A DNA stretch of 64,000 bases, from contig NZ_FOMZ01000001.1 in the NCBI RefSeq assembly GCF_900112765.1, positions 538,740-602,739 of the forward strand, read 5' to 3'. A program made the position numbers and the translations under genes. Under the pieces are notes generated by a model. That model saw only the letters and a list, made by a program, of their open reading frames with translations. It was not told the origin of the DNA and searched no databases. This DNA comes from Actinopolyspora alba. GTDB lineage: Bacteria > Actinomycetota > Actinomycetes > Mycobacteriales > Pseudonocardiaceae. Positions 34,732 to 43,101 of this stretch are shown in pieces; position 1 is the first letter of the stretch; each line of letters starts with the position of its first letter.

Positions 34732-35475
34732 ATGAAACGAACAGGTCGTTCGATGCTGGGACTGGTCGGCGCGTTCACGATGAGCCTCGGTCTGCTGGGC
34801 GGGGCGAGCGTGCTCGATCCGGCGCCCGCCGCCGCGGACTCCTGCTACACCTGGGGCGAAACGCTGTCCCAGGGTGACAGCGGGAGCGATGTCCGCAGAC
34901 TGCAGGTTCGCGTGGCGGGCTGGGCGGCCTACGGAGACCCGGTCAACATCGACGGTGTCTACGGCCCGGAGACCGCGAACGCGGTGGAGCGGTTCCAGAG
35001 CGGCTACGGGCTGACCGTGGACGGGATCGCCGGACCGGAGACCTACGGACAGATCTACGACCTGCAGGACGCCGACTGCACCCCGGCGCACTTCGCGTAC
35101 TCCGAGTTCACCTCCGGTGACGGCAGCGGCTTCTCCGGAGGGAACACCAGCACCTCGAACGTGCGCACCAACGTGCTGCGCAACATGTGGAAGCTGGAGG
35201 CGATGCGGCACAAGCTGGGCGACAGCCCGCTCTACGTCAGCTCCGGATTCCGCAGCGTCTCGTACAACGACGCCGTGGGCGGTGCCCCGAACAGCAAGCA
35301 CACCTACGGCCAGGCGGCGGACCTGACCGGTGCTCACTCGCTGTGCGACCTCGCCCGCGCGGCCAGGAGTTCCGGCTTCAACGGCATCATCGGACCCGGT
35401 GCTGCCGGGCACAACGACCACACCCACCTGGACACCCGCTCGGGCAGGTACTGGAACGCTCCGAACTGCTTCTGA
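34732..35475 (+). CDS. Secreted M15-family D-Ala-D-Ala carboxypeptidase with peptidoglycan-binding domain
   Basis: 247 residues from ATG 34732 behind AAGGGAGG. A Sec signal ends near PAAAADSC. One PG_binding_1 module (SGSDVRRLQVRV ... DGVYGPETANAVERFQ) is followed by a peptidase M15 domain: SSGFRSVSYNDAVGG, the zinc-binding SKHTYGQAADL (His and Asp) and HNDHTHLDT (His). It trims cross-link peptides outside the membrane. Six cysteines in the mature part suggest disulfides. It is 80 bases behind the amidase gene and could be cotranscribed with it. Confidence 0.9.
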   Translation: MKRTGRSMLGLVGAFTMSLGLLGGASVLDPAPAAADSCYTWGETLSQGDSGSDVRRLQVRVAGWAAYGDPVNIDGVYGPETANAVERFQSGYGLTVDGIAGPETYGQIYDLQDADCTPAHFAYSEFTSGDGSGFSGGNTSTSNVRTNVLRNMWKLEAMRHKLGDSPLYVSSGFRSVSYNDAVGGAPNSKHTYGQAADLTGAHSLCDLARAARSSGFNGIIGPGAAGHNDHTHLDTRSGRYWNAPNCF

Positions 35476-35823
35476 TCGAAATTTGCCGGCCGGAGTGCCG
35501 GGATGCTCGCTTGGCGGAACCTCCCGCTGGCTCTCGCTCCGGGGGCCCGACATCGGGTAGCGACTACACAACGTCGGGCCGTCCTCGCGAGAGCGCGACG
35601 CGGGAGAACCCGCGGGTGGTCGGGCTGCCTAAGTGGTTTTCCGCGGGGCCGACTACTCGGGTCGGGTTTTTCGGCTCTGCCGCGAAGAAGGTACCGCTTT
35701 CGATCGTCGGCACGGCTGCAAACCACGACGACCCGCGCGAAACGCTTCGACACGACCGTGCCGTACCGGGCGACCGGTGCGGCACGGTCGTCGCTTCGGC
35801 CGCACACCGATAGTGTCCGGGAC
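35476..35823. other. Gap containing repeat B
   Basis: About 350 bases. Its first third is a repeat-B copy; the remainder has a stretch CCGTACCGGGCGACCGGTGCG before the next gene. No gene seen. Confidence 0.5.
35511..35620 (+). repeat. Dispersed repeat B, copy at 35.5 kb
   Basis: About 110 bases matching the reverse complement of 58735-58848. Landmarks in order: GGCGGAACCTC, CCCGACATCGGGTAGCG, ACACAACGTCGGGCC, CCTCGCGAGAG, GGGAGAAC. The centre is itself palindromic (GCCCGACAT ... GTCGGGC). Confidence 0.75.
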
Positions 35824-36321
35824 GTGACGCGCACCGAACGGCACGGCCGGTACCTGCCGCACTACGCGAGCATCGTGTGGGCGCTGCTGTTCGCCGCGCT
35901 GAGCGTGTTCTGGGCGTTCGGCGGCCGCACCGGCACGCATCCGCTGGAAACCGACGATCCGACGCCGCTGTTCGCGCTGCTGAACCTCGGGGCGGCCCTG
36001 CTCAAGGCCGGTATCGGCCTCGTCGCCTGGCTGGCCACGCGGCAGTGGCGACGCCGGGCGGTGCGCGGGCTGCTCGCGCTGGTGCTCTGGATCTCCGGGG
36101 TGGTCTGCGCGGTCTACGGCCTGTTCGGAGTGGTGGGCAACAGCCTGGTGCTGGCCGGAGTCGTGCCGGTCGAGGGCGGCGCCAGCCACTGGTACTGGTA
36201 CTACGTGCTGCTCTGGGATCCCTACTGGCTGCTGGGCGGAGCACTGCTGCTGGCCACGGCGCTGCGCTCCGGAGATCCCCGCGAGCCCCGGACTTCGGGT
36301 ACCGGGGGACGGATGTTCTGA
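35824..36321 (+). CDS. DUF3995-like integral membrane protein
   Basis: 165 residues from GTG 35824 (CCGGGAC leader, weak). Four hydrophobic segments: IVWALLFAALSVFWAFGG, FALLNLGAALLKAGIGLVAWLA, GLLALVLWISGVVCAVYGLFGVV and a C-terminal DPYWLLGGALLLATALR. The pattern HYASIVWALLFAALSVFWAFGGR (cited in part) and WYYVLLWDPYWLLGG fits the DUF3995 family of unknown function. No operon partner. Confidence 0.75.
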   Translation: MTRTERHGRYLPHYASIVWALLFAALSVFWAFGGRTGTHPLETDDPTPLFALLNLGAALLKAGIGLVAWLATRQWRRRAVRGLLALVLWISGVVCAVYGLFGVVGNSLVLAGVVPVEGGASHWYWYYVLLWDPYWLLGGALLLATALRSGDPREPRTSGTGGRMF

Positions 36322-36405
36322 GGGCGGTTGCCCCGAGGGCCGCACCGAGCGATCCACGGCCGGAACGGTGCCTTCCCGCTTCGCCGTCGCACCATCCGCC
36401 CCGCG

Positions 36406-36419
36406 ATTTCGCGAGAAAT
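36406..36419. repeat. Dispersed palindrome, copy 7
   Basis: ATTTCGCGAGAAAT between two convergent genes, followed by CGACGCC. Confidence 0.7.
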
Positions 36420-36562
36420 CGACGCCGCCCCGTACCACGGCGGGAACCGGTCAACCGGATACCGCTCGCGCCGTTCCCGAAACATCCTGGTGCTCGTACG
36501 ACGAAACCGCGGATCGACGACGACCCTTCCGGAGAACCACGAAAACTCCGGAAGGGCCGTCA

Positions 36563-36576
36563 ATTTCTCGCGAAAT
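36563..36576. repeat. Dispersed palindrome, copy 8
   Basis: ATTTCTCGCGAAAT in the same convergent gap, just after the 3' end of the CitE-like gene. Confidence 0.7.
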
Positions 36577-36613
36577 CGCCGCTCCCGCCCGGATGCGGCG
36601 ATTCCGGAGAAAA

Positions 36614-37873
36614 CTACACGCGCCCGAGCTCGCGCAGCTCGGACTCGGAGATCCCGGTCATCCGGGCGACCTCCTCGGCGTCGGTGGCGCCGTTGTCCAG
36701 CGCCCGCACGAACGACGCCGCCAGCGCCCTGGCCGTGGCGGGCTCGTCCAGTACCGCTCCGCCGGTGGCGGAGACGTAGGCGGCCAGTCGTGCCGCCTCG
36801 GACTCGGCGGACTCGCGGAACTCGGCGAACACCGCCGCGTAGCGCGTGACCAGCTGCGCCGGGTGCAGGTCCCACCCCTGGTAGAAGCCGTGCTCCAGCG
36901 AACGCCGCACCAGCCCGTAGTGGGTCCGCCAACCGTGCCGCACCTGTTCGGCCGCACCCACCGGCAGGACGTTGGTCGACCCGTCGGACAGGAAGATCCC
37001 GGTCCCCGCCGCCGACACCTGCATGACGTGTCTGGCGAAGTCACAGGCCCGGTGCGCCAGGTGCTGGTGCGCGGCGGTGAGTCCGCAGCCGGCCGTGTAG
37101 TCGTAGGTGCCGAAGTGCAGCCCGCTGATCCGGTCACGTCCCGCTCCGATGAACCTCGGCAGCGCCAACCTGCCCTCGGCGTCCACGATGGACTGGGTGG
37201 TTTCCACCTGGATCTCGAACCGCAGCGAACCGGAGGCGAGCCCCAGGGTGCGCTCCACCAGCTCCAGCACCTCGACGAACGCCTCGACCTGCCGCACGTC
37301 GACCACCTTCGGGAAGGTCAGCAGGAACCCCTCGGGCAGCTCACCGTGCCTGGCGAGCAGCTCGGTGAGGAAGACGTCCAGCGTGCGCACCGAACGGGCA
37401 CGCAGCTCCGGATCGTCGAAGGACTTGACGCGCAGCCCGAAGTTGCCGGGGGCCGTGCCCTGCCGCAGCCACTCGGCCACCACACCGGCGGTGCGCTCGG
37501 CGTCGGCGTCCTCCACCTCGTCGCCGGGCGCGCCGTAACCGTCCTCGAAGTCGATGCGCAGGTCCTCCACGGGTGACCGCTGGAGCTTGGCCCGCACTCG
37601 CGGCAGGATCTCGGTGGCGCGGCGTTCGGAAACATCGACGATCCCGGCGAGCTCCGCCGCGCTCGGGGCGTGCTCGTCGAGCGCCGCCAGGGCCTCGTCT
37701 CCCCAGTTCCGAACGGTCCCGGCGTCCACCCTGCCCGCCGGGACGTAGCAGGTGTGCACCGGCTGACGCGCGGTCGCGGTCCTGCGGAACCTGGCGGCGA
37801 TCCGCGCGTCGACATCGGCCAGCGGAGCCAGCCGAACGTCCACATCGGCCCGGTTCAACGAGGTCCTGGGCAC
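36614..37873 (-). CDS. CitE-like aldolase/lyase (DUF6986 family)
   Basis: 419 residues from GTG 37873 immediately after AAAGGAGG. TIM-barrel residues resemble the HpcH/HpaI-citrate lyase beta superfamily: RIDFEDGYG (acidic metal ligands, about 107-115), FLLTFPKVVDVRQVEAF, RFEIQVETTQSIVDAEG with a Glu metal ligand and ISGLHFGTYDYTAGCGL. It lies downstream of aceB, past a terminator and a repeat. Related proteins convert malyl-, citramalyl- or other beta-hydroxyacyl substrates, so a role around glyoxylate is plausible, but the substrate is not known. Confidence 0.75.
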   Translation of the reverse strand: MPRTSLNRADVDVRLAPLADVDARIAARFRRTATARQPVHTCYVPAGRVDAGTVRNWGDEALAALDEHAPSAAELAGIVDVSERRATEILPRVRAKLQRSPVEDLRIDFEDGYGAPGDEVEDADAERTAGVVAEWLRQGTAPGNFGLRVKSFDDPELRARSVRTLDVFLTELLARHGELPEGFLLTFPKVVDVRQVEAFVEVLELVERTLGLASGSLRFEIQVETTQSIVDAEGRLALPRFIGAGRDRISGLHFGTYDYTAGCGLTAAHQHLAHRACDFARHVMQVSAAGTGIFLSDGSTNVLPVGAAEQVRHGWRTHYGLVRRSLEHGFYQGWDLHPAQLVTRYAAVFAEFRESAESEAARLAAYVSATGGAVLDEPATARALAASFVRALDNGATDAEEVARMTGISESELRELGRV

Positions 37874-37918
37874 TTGTCCTCCTTTGAGTTCTCGGCCCCA
37901 CAGCGGAGCTCTGCGTAC

Positions 37919-38033
37919 GTGGTCGGGTAGCCGTCACGTGAGTCGGCGCCTTGCCGCGTTGGGCCGACTCTTGAGTAGCGACCTACGCGGCGAGCGGCCC
38001 TGCCTCGCAATGCATCCGACTCACGCACCGGAG
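37919..38033 (+). repeat. Repeat A, right copy
   Basis: 115 bases, inverted counterpart of 27433-27545. It contains CACGTGAGTCGGCGCCTTG and AATGCATCCGACTCACGCAC. Both copies lie in gaps, and a shadow frame across them is conserved only because the DNA is. Confidence 0.8.
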
Positions 38034-38243
38034 CTTCTCGTCCTGCCCGGGCTGAAGCGCTCGTGTCGAACGGATCCCCTGATCGGGGAAGTTCCGAGCG
38101 ATCGCGTGGGTGGTTGCGCGGACTAAGGTTTCGGCTCCGCCGGTGCCGGATGAAACCCCGGGTCGATCAATAACCCGACCGGGAGAACATCAACCGGACT
38201 CGGACACCACGTTCGTTCTGTTTCGATATCGGGGCAACTCGCT

Positions 38244-38276
38244 CGGTGGCCGCCCGCTCGGGCCGGGCGGCCACCG
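38244..38276 (-). terminator. aceB terminator
   Basis: 13-bp perfect stem CGGTGGCCGCCCG (38244-38256) with its complement at 38264-38276, seven-base loop, ten bases beyond the aceB stop. Confidence 0.85.
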
Positions 38277-38286
38277 TCGCGGTCGA

Positions 38287-39888
38287 TCAGTCGATCTGCT
38301 CGTAGGCGGGCAGCGTCAGGAAGTCGACGAACTCGTCGGCCACCGCGACCCGCTCGAACAGCTCGACGGCCCGGTCCAGGTTGTCGACCGGGAAGCCCTC
38401 CTCGGCGCGGAGCTCCTTCTCGGTGTCGGCGAGCACCTGGCGGACCAGGTCCTTGGTGACCCGCTGCCCGTCGTTGAGCACGATGCCGTTGTGCAGCCAC
38501 TGCCAGATCTGCGACCGCGAGATCTCGGCTGTGGCGGCGTCCTCCATCATGTTGTGGATACCGGCCGCACCGTTGCCGCCGAGCCAGGACACGATGTAGC
38601 GCACCCCGACGTCGACGGCCGAACGCAGCCCCGCGAGGGTCTTGTCACCGGCGGTCTCCGCGGTGTTGAGCAGGTCGGACGCGGCGACGGAGACGTCCTC
38701 GCGCTTGCGGTCCAGCTGGTTGGGCCTGTCGCCCAGCACCGCGTCGAACTCCTCCTTGCACACCGACACGGTGTCCGGGTGGGCGACCCAGGAACCGTCG
38801 AAGCCGTCGTTGGCCTCGCGGCGCTTGTCGTCGTGGATCTTGGCCAGCGCCCGCTCGGTGACCTCCGGGTCGCGCCGGTTCGGGATGAACGCGGCCATGC
38901 CGCCGATCGCGAAGGCACCGCGCTTGTGGCAGGTGCGCACCAGCAGTTCGGTGTAGGCACGCATGAACGGGGCCGTCATGGTCACGCTGTTGCGGTCGGG
39001 CAGCACGAAGTCCTCACCGGCCGAGCGGAACGTCTTGATCACGCTGAACAGGTAGTCCCAGCGACCGGCGTTGAGGCCCGCGCTGTGCTCGCGCAGCTCG
39101 TAGAGGATCTCCTCCATCTCGAAGGCGGCGGGGATCGTCTCGATGAGCACGGTGGCGCGCACCGAGCCCTGCGGCACACCGAGCTCCTGCTGGGCCTGCA
39201 CGAAGACGTCGTTCCACAGCCTGGCCTCGAGGTGGCTCTCCATCTTGGGGAGGTAGAAGTACGGCCCGGTGCCGCGGCGCAGCCCCTCCTGCGCGTTGTG
39301 GAAGAAGTACAGCCCGAAGTCCACCAGCGCGCCCACGACCGGCTGACCGTCGACGAGGATGTGCCGCTCGTCGAAGTGCCAGCCACGGGGGCGGACCAGC
39401 GGGACGGCGTGCTCGACGTCGTCGCGCAGCTTGTACTGCTTGCCGTTGGAGTGCAGCTCGACCTGCTTGCGGATGGCGTCGTAGAGGTTGACCTGGCCGG
39501 AGACGACGTTGCTCCAGTGCGGCGTGTTGGCGTCCTCCAGGTCGGCCAGCCAGACCTTGGCGCCGGAGTTGAGCGCGTTGATCGCCATCTTGCGGTCGGT
39601 CGGGCCGGTGATCTCGACGCGGCGGTCGCGCAGCGCGGGCGGGGCCTCGGCCACCTGCCAGTCGGACTCGCGGATGTGGCGGGTCTCCGCCAGGAAGTCC
39701 AGCCTGCCGGTCCTGGCGGCCTCGTCGCGGCGCTGCTGCCTGCGGGCGAGCAGCTCGTCCCGTCGCGCACCGAAGGTGCGTTGCAGCCTGGCGACGAAGT
39801 CCAGTGCCTCGGGGGTGAGGATCTCGTCGCCGCGCTCCACGGGAGCACCGAGGACCTCAACGCCCTGTGCCGGGGTCGATTGGGACAT
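38287..39888 (-). CDS. aceB: Malate synthase A
   Basis: Condenses glyoxylate with acetyl-CoA to malate; 533 residues from ATG 39888 after AGAGGTGG. The longer frame upstream is not conserved. MSA signatures: WLADLEDANTPHW, RPRGWHFDERHILVDG (catalytic Arg), YFYLPKMESHLEARLWN, VLIETIPAAFEMEEILYEL (metal Glu), GRWDYLFSVIK (Asp), and the C-terminal lid Asp region FDGSWVAHPD. Divergent from the IclR regulator at 40344 across 455 bases, as expected for a regulator and its glyoxylate-pathway target. It drains the glyoxylate made from ureides. Confidence 0.97.
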   Translation of the reverse strand: MSQSTPAQGVEVLGAPVERGDEILTPEALDFVARLQRTFGARRDELLARRQQRRDEAARTGRLDFLAETRHIRESDWQVAEAPPALRDRRVEITGPTDRKMAINALNSGAKVWLADLEDANTPHWSNVVSGQVNLYDAIRKQVELHSNGKQYKLRDDVEHAVPLVRPRGWHFDERHILVDGQPVVGALVDFGLYFFHNAQEGLRRGTGPYFYLPKMESHLEARLWNDVFVQAQQELGVPQGSVRATVLIETIPAAFEMEEILYELREHSAGLNAGRWDYLFSVIKTFRSAGEDFVLPDRNSVTMTAPFMRAYTELLVRTCHKRGAFAIGGMAAFIPNRRDPEVTERALAKIHDDKRREANDGFDGSWVAHPDTVSVCKEEFDAVLGDRPNQLDRKREDVSVAASDLLNTAETAGDKTLAGLRSAVDVGVRYIVSWLGGNGAAGIHNMMEDAATAEISRSQIWQWLHNGIVLNDGQRVTKDLVRQVLADTEKELRAEEGFPVDNLDRAVELFERVAVADEFVDFLTLPAYEQID

Positions 39889-40343
39889 GAGTCCACCTCT
39901 TTCTGATGCCGGGTTACAGACGGTGGCTGGTGACACAGCTTGCCGCGCCGGTGGCGCCCTCGCACCCTTTCGGAACCCACCCGCCGTGCTCGTCCGGCCG
40001 GGCGGTCGGAACGGCAAGGACGGGTTCGAAAGTCGAAAGACTCGACCGAGCCCGTCACCGGCTCGCGGTACGCCCGTTATGTTTTTTGCATCGTGGAGGT
40101 TAGTTTCCGCATGCCGTTACAGGCAAGATGAAGTGGACCACCTACACCGACCGTCCCGAGGGCGCCCCGCTCCGGAGCAGGGGAACCGGGGCTCCGTCGG
40201 CCGAGGCCGAACCGGAGTGGCGAGATCGCCTACATCGGGAGCTCTCGGGCTGATCGGGTGGATACACTGGCCCACCGCCGTACGGTGGAGGCGGAAACCG
40301 ACCGCTGACGGGGTCGAGCGACACACGGGAAGAGGAACACTGG
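39889..40343. other. Divergent promoter region aceB / allR
   Basis: About 455 bases. The richest candidate stretch is 40080-40130, with A/T-rich TTATGTTTTTTGCATC and TTAGTTTCCGCATG. It resembles a regulated promoter, but I cannot assign -35/-10 boxes or a TTCAACA-type palindrome here. Confidence 0.45.
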
Positions 40344-41150
40344 ATGGCGGCTGGACAGGACGCGAGCGGGAACGGATCCGATCGCGCCAAACCCACGCAG
40401 GGCGGCGTTCAGTCGGTCGAACGCACCTTCGAGCTGCTGGAGCTGATGGCCGACGCGGGAGGCGAGGTCGCCCTCAGCGACCTGGCGGAGGCTTCGGCAC
40501 TGCCACTGCCGACCATTCACCGCATCATGCGCACGCTCGTCCGCACGGGCTATGCCCGGCAACAGCCGTCCCGCCGGTACGCGTTGGGGCCGAGCCTGAT
40601 CCGGCTCGGGGAGACCGCCAGCCGCACCCTGGGTTCCTGGGCCCGGCCCTACCTGGCCGAGCTGACCGAGGCCACCGGGGAGACCTCGAACATGGCGGTG
40701 CTCGACGGAGCGCAGATCGTCTACGTCTCGCAGGTTCCCTCACAGCACTCGATGCGGATGTTCACCGAGGTCGGCAGACGCGTGGACGCGCACGCCACAG
40801 CAGTGGGCAAGGCCGTGATGGCCAACATGCCCGAGGAGAACGTCATCCAGGTTCTCAACCGCACCGGAATGCACCCGCAGACCGAGCGGACCATCACCAG
40901 CGTCGACGGCATGCGCGAGGAACTCACCCGGATCCGCGAGCTCGGCTACGCGCTCGACGACGGGGAGCAGGAGGTGGGGGTGCGCTGCTACGCGGTGGCC
41001 ATCCCTGACGCGCCCGCGGCTTCGGCGATCTCGATCAGTGGCCCCGAGGCGAGGATGAAGCGGATCGCGGTCGACGACGTGGTGCCGCTGATGCGGCGGT
41101 TGGCCACCGACCTCGGCAACGAGCTCAGCGCGGCGGGGGAGCCCAGCTGA
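40344..41150 (+). CDS. allR: IclR-family regulator, AllR-type
   Basis: 268 residues from ATG 40344 behind GAAGAGG. N-terminal winged helix (about 25-85: VQSVERTFELLELMADAG, LPTIHRIMRTLVRTGYARQ) and a GAF-like IclR effector domain (about 100-260: NMAVLDGAQIVYVSQVPS, DAHATAVGKAVMA, GYALDDGEQEVGVRCYAVAI). The closest family picture is the AllR/glyoxylate-responsive group that represses allantoin genes. The location divergent from aceB, with TTCAACA-type palindromes before two ureide operons, supports this. The effector (allantoate or glyoxylate) is inferred. Confidence 0.82.
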   Translation: MAAGQDASGNGSDRAKPTQGGVQSVERTFELLELMADAGGEVALSDLAEASALPLPTIHRIMRTLVRTGYARQQPSRRYALGPSLIRLGETASRTLGSWARPYLAELTEATGETSNMAVLDGAQIVYVSQVPSQHSMRMFTEVGRRVDAHATAVGKAVMANMPEENVIQVLNRTGMHPQTERTITSVDGMREELTRIRELGYALDDGEQEVGVRCYAVAIPDAPAASAISISGPEARMKRIAVDDVVPLMRRLATDLGNELSAAGEPS

Positions 41151-41234
41151 GGCGGAGCGAGGCCAGCTGCGACGGGGCGAGCCCAGCCGAGGCGGGGCGG
41201 GCACCGGCCCGAGGACGGCAGCGGCGCGGCGTCG

Positions 41235-41248
41235 ATTTCTCGCGAAAT
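41235..41248. repeat. Dispersed palindrome, copy 9
   Basis: ATTTCTCGCGAAAT with GCGTCG before and CGCCGCG after, following the allR stop. Confidence 0.7.
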
Positions 41249-41304
41249 CGCCGCGCCGGGGCGAGCGGGGCGCACGCCCGCCCGGTTCCGGGCGGAACGA
41301 GCGG

Positions 41305-41340
41305 AGCGCCCCGAGACCCGGAAACGGGGCCTCGGGCGCT
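41305..41340. terminator. Terminator between convergent allR and DUF4232 gene
   Basis: AGCGCCCCGAG (41305-41315) pairs with CTCGGGCGCT (41331-41340) with one bulged C, 15-base loop. Confidence 0.5.
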
Positions 41341-41387
41341 GCGGCGGTGACGCGATCCGCGCGGTCCTCGGATGACCGCGGGCGGGG

Positions 41388-41927
41388 TCAGGCCTGGCTG
41401 ACCGGGGTGACCTTCAGCTCGGCACCGATGACGGGCTCGTCGGGCCAGGCGACCTCGATCTGTTTGCGCTGCACACCGGTGGGTGCCTGGAACGAGACCG
41501 AACCGAGCTCGTTGCGCTGCCCGACGGTCGGCTGGATGAAGTAGGACACTCCCGAGTGATCGGCGTCGATGGTGACCGGCTCCGCCACGGTGTGCTCCGC
41601 GTGGGCCGAGATACCCGGTGCGGTCTCACCGTTGGGCTGGAAGAACCTCAGCTGAGTGGGGAATCCCTGCATCAGGCAGTGGGTGTCGGCGTCGGCGGCG
41701 GTGTAGTGCAACGCGAAAGCCCGCTGCCCGGCTCCCCCGTGCGGATCCTTGGTGATGTTGATCGAGAGGTCGTCGGCGGTGCAGGAGGAAACCCGCGAAG
41801 CAGCCGTGTCCGCCACGGCTGACTGCTCCTGCTGGGTGCCGGAGGTGGCGCCGAGGGCCGTGCCCACCACGGTTCCGGTGGCGAGAAAAGTGGCGGCGAT
41901 GCTGGTGGCAATCGTCGAACGCTTCAT
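41388..41927 (-). CDS. Secreted DUF4232 protein
   Basis: 179 residues from ATG 41927 after GGAG. Signal peptide MKRSTIATSIAATFLATGTV, cleavage near LGA. The mature part is a DUF4232-type beta sandwich: SCTADDLSINITKDPHGGAG with the first Cys, FALHYTAADADTHCLMQGFP with the second Cys, then VSYFIQPTVGQRNELG and a closing VIGAELKVTPV. The two cysteines probably form a disulfide. The family is common and extracellular in actinobacteria, of unknown function. No operon partner. Confidence 0.82.
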   Translation of the reverse strand: MKRSTIATSIAATFLATGTVVGTALGATSGTQQEQSAVADTAASRVSSCTADDLSINITKDPHGGAGQRAFALHYTAADADTHCLMQGFPTQLRFFQPNGETAPGISAHAEHTVAEPVTIDADHSGVSYFIQPTVGQRNELGSVSFQAPTGVQRKQIEVAWPDEPVIGAELKVTPVSQA

Positions 41928-42303
41928 GACGGAATTCTCCTCGCGGAATACTGGAAAACGATCGATCCGATCGACTTTCACCCCGTAGGACGCCCATTCC
42001 CGAAAACGGTTCGCCGAAGATGAACCACATCACACAAAAACAACCCGAGCAATCCGCGCGATTCCACGGATCACCGGAAACGAACGACCGGCGCCACGAA
42101 ATCACCCCGAAAAGAGTAACCAGGAAACGACGAAAACCATCAGGACGACAACGTGGAAAATTTCGGACATCTCCGAGTTTCCCGGTCATCCCCGGTATGT
42201 CCCGGACCGTGAGAAGCGCGGCAGAAGCCTTTCGACCTCGGGAAACCTCGCGAACCGCGATTCCGGGCAGCGGCACAGCCGATTTCTCGAACACGGGTCG
42301 GAA
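41928..42303. other. Intergenic, A-richer
   Basis: About 375 bases between the DUF4232 start and the GntR 3' end. A/C-rich on the plus strand (ACACAAAAACAACCCGAGC); no gene supported. The promoter of the secreted protein is expected near 41950-42060. Confidence 0.45.
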
Positions 42304-42975
42304 TTACCGGTCGGTCCCGGTCTCGGCGGACAAGCGACGCAGCGCGGCGTCCCCGGCGTGCCGCACGTGGACACGGGCGATGGCCGCCGCCAAAGCGGCG
42401 TCGCCCGCGGCGAAAGCCGCCACCAGCTGGTGGTGCTCCTGCCTGGCCTCCTCGTTGCGAGCTCCGGTGTTGGCGAGGTTGATGTAGCGCTCGCAGGTGT
42501 GCCAGAGCATTCTCACGTGACGCCGCATCGTTCCCTCCCCCAGCGCGTCGAAGGCGGCGAAGTGGAAGGCGCGGTGCGCACGCAGCATCTCGGCCCGATC
42601 CACCTCGGGATCGAGCCCGTCCATCCGGTCCAGCTCGGCACGCATCGCGGCGGTGACTCCGAGGTGGTCGGAACTCACGGCACGTTCGGCCACCATGACC
42701 TCGAAGGTCTCCAGCAGCCGGAAGCAGTCCTCGACCTCCTGCTCGCGCAGCGGACCGACCACCGCTCCCCGGTGCGGATAAACCTCGACCAACCCCTCGG
42801 CCACCAGTTCACGGAACGCCTCGCGCAGCGGGACCCGGCTGACATCGAGCTCCTCGGCCAGTCCCGCCAGGCGCAACCTCGTCCCCGGTGGATAACTGCC
42901 GAGCACGATGCCCTGGCGGATCTGGTCGGCGACGACGTCGGTCCTGGTGTCGGCGGGCTCGTCGGTTCGGGTCAC
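42304..42975 (-). CDS. GntR-family regulator with FCD domain
   Basis: 223 residues. I place the start at GTG 42975 (VTRTDEPADTRT), eight bases after GGAGG; a longer frame begins at 43017 without a leader. Winged helix at about 15-75 (ADQIRQGIVLGSYPPGTRLR, VSRVPLREAFRELVAEGLVEV), then an all-helical FCD effector domain with metal-ligand histidines (RAHRAFHFAAFDAL, RMLWHTCERYI, EEARQEHHQLVAAF). It lies 126 bases downstream of the PobA-like hydroxylase on the same strand and probably controls it. The ligand is likely a small carboxylate. Confidence 0.88.
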   Translation of the reverse strand: MTRTDEPADTRTDVVADQIRQGIVLGSYPPGTRLRLAGLAEELDVSRVPLREAFRELVAEGLVEVYPHRGAVVGPLREQEVEDCFRLLETFEVMVAERAVSSDHLGVTAAMRAELDRMDGLDPEVDRAEMLRAHRAFHFAAFDALGEGTMRRHVRMLWHTCERYINLANTGARNEEARQEHHQLVAAFAAGDAALAAAIARVHVRHAGDAALRRLSAETGTDR

Positions 42976-43101
42976 CTGCGGTTCCTCCTGCGGCGGCGCA
43001 CCGGGCCAGTCTGCCACCGCGGAAACTCTCTCCGGGAACTCACCGAACGGCCGGCCTGCCCGGGCAACGAATCCGCCGGGGGCGACAACTTCCGGAAGTG
43101 T

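Noticed and set aside
27353..38126. Matching short frames (RHVSRRLA, GRLLSSDLRGERP) at 27353-27568 and 37884-38126
   Set aside because: Similarity is due to the 113-115 bp DNA repeat; neither has a leader and the frames end with the repeat.
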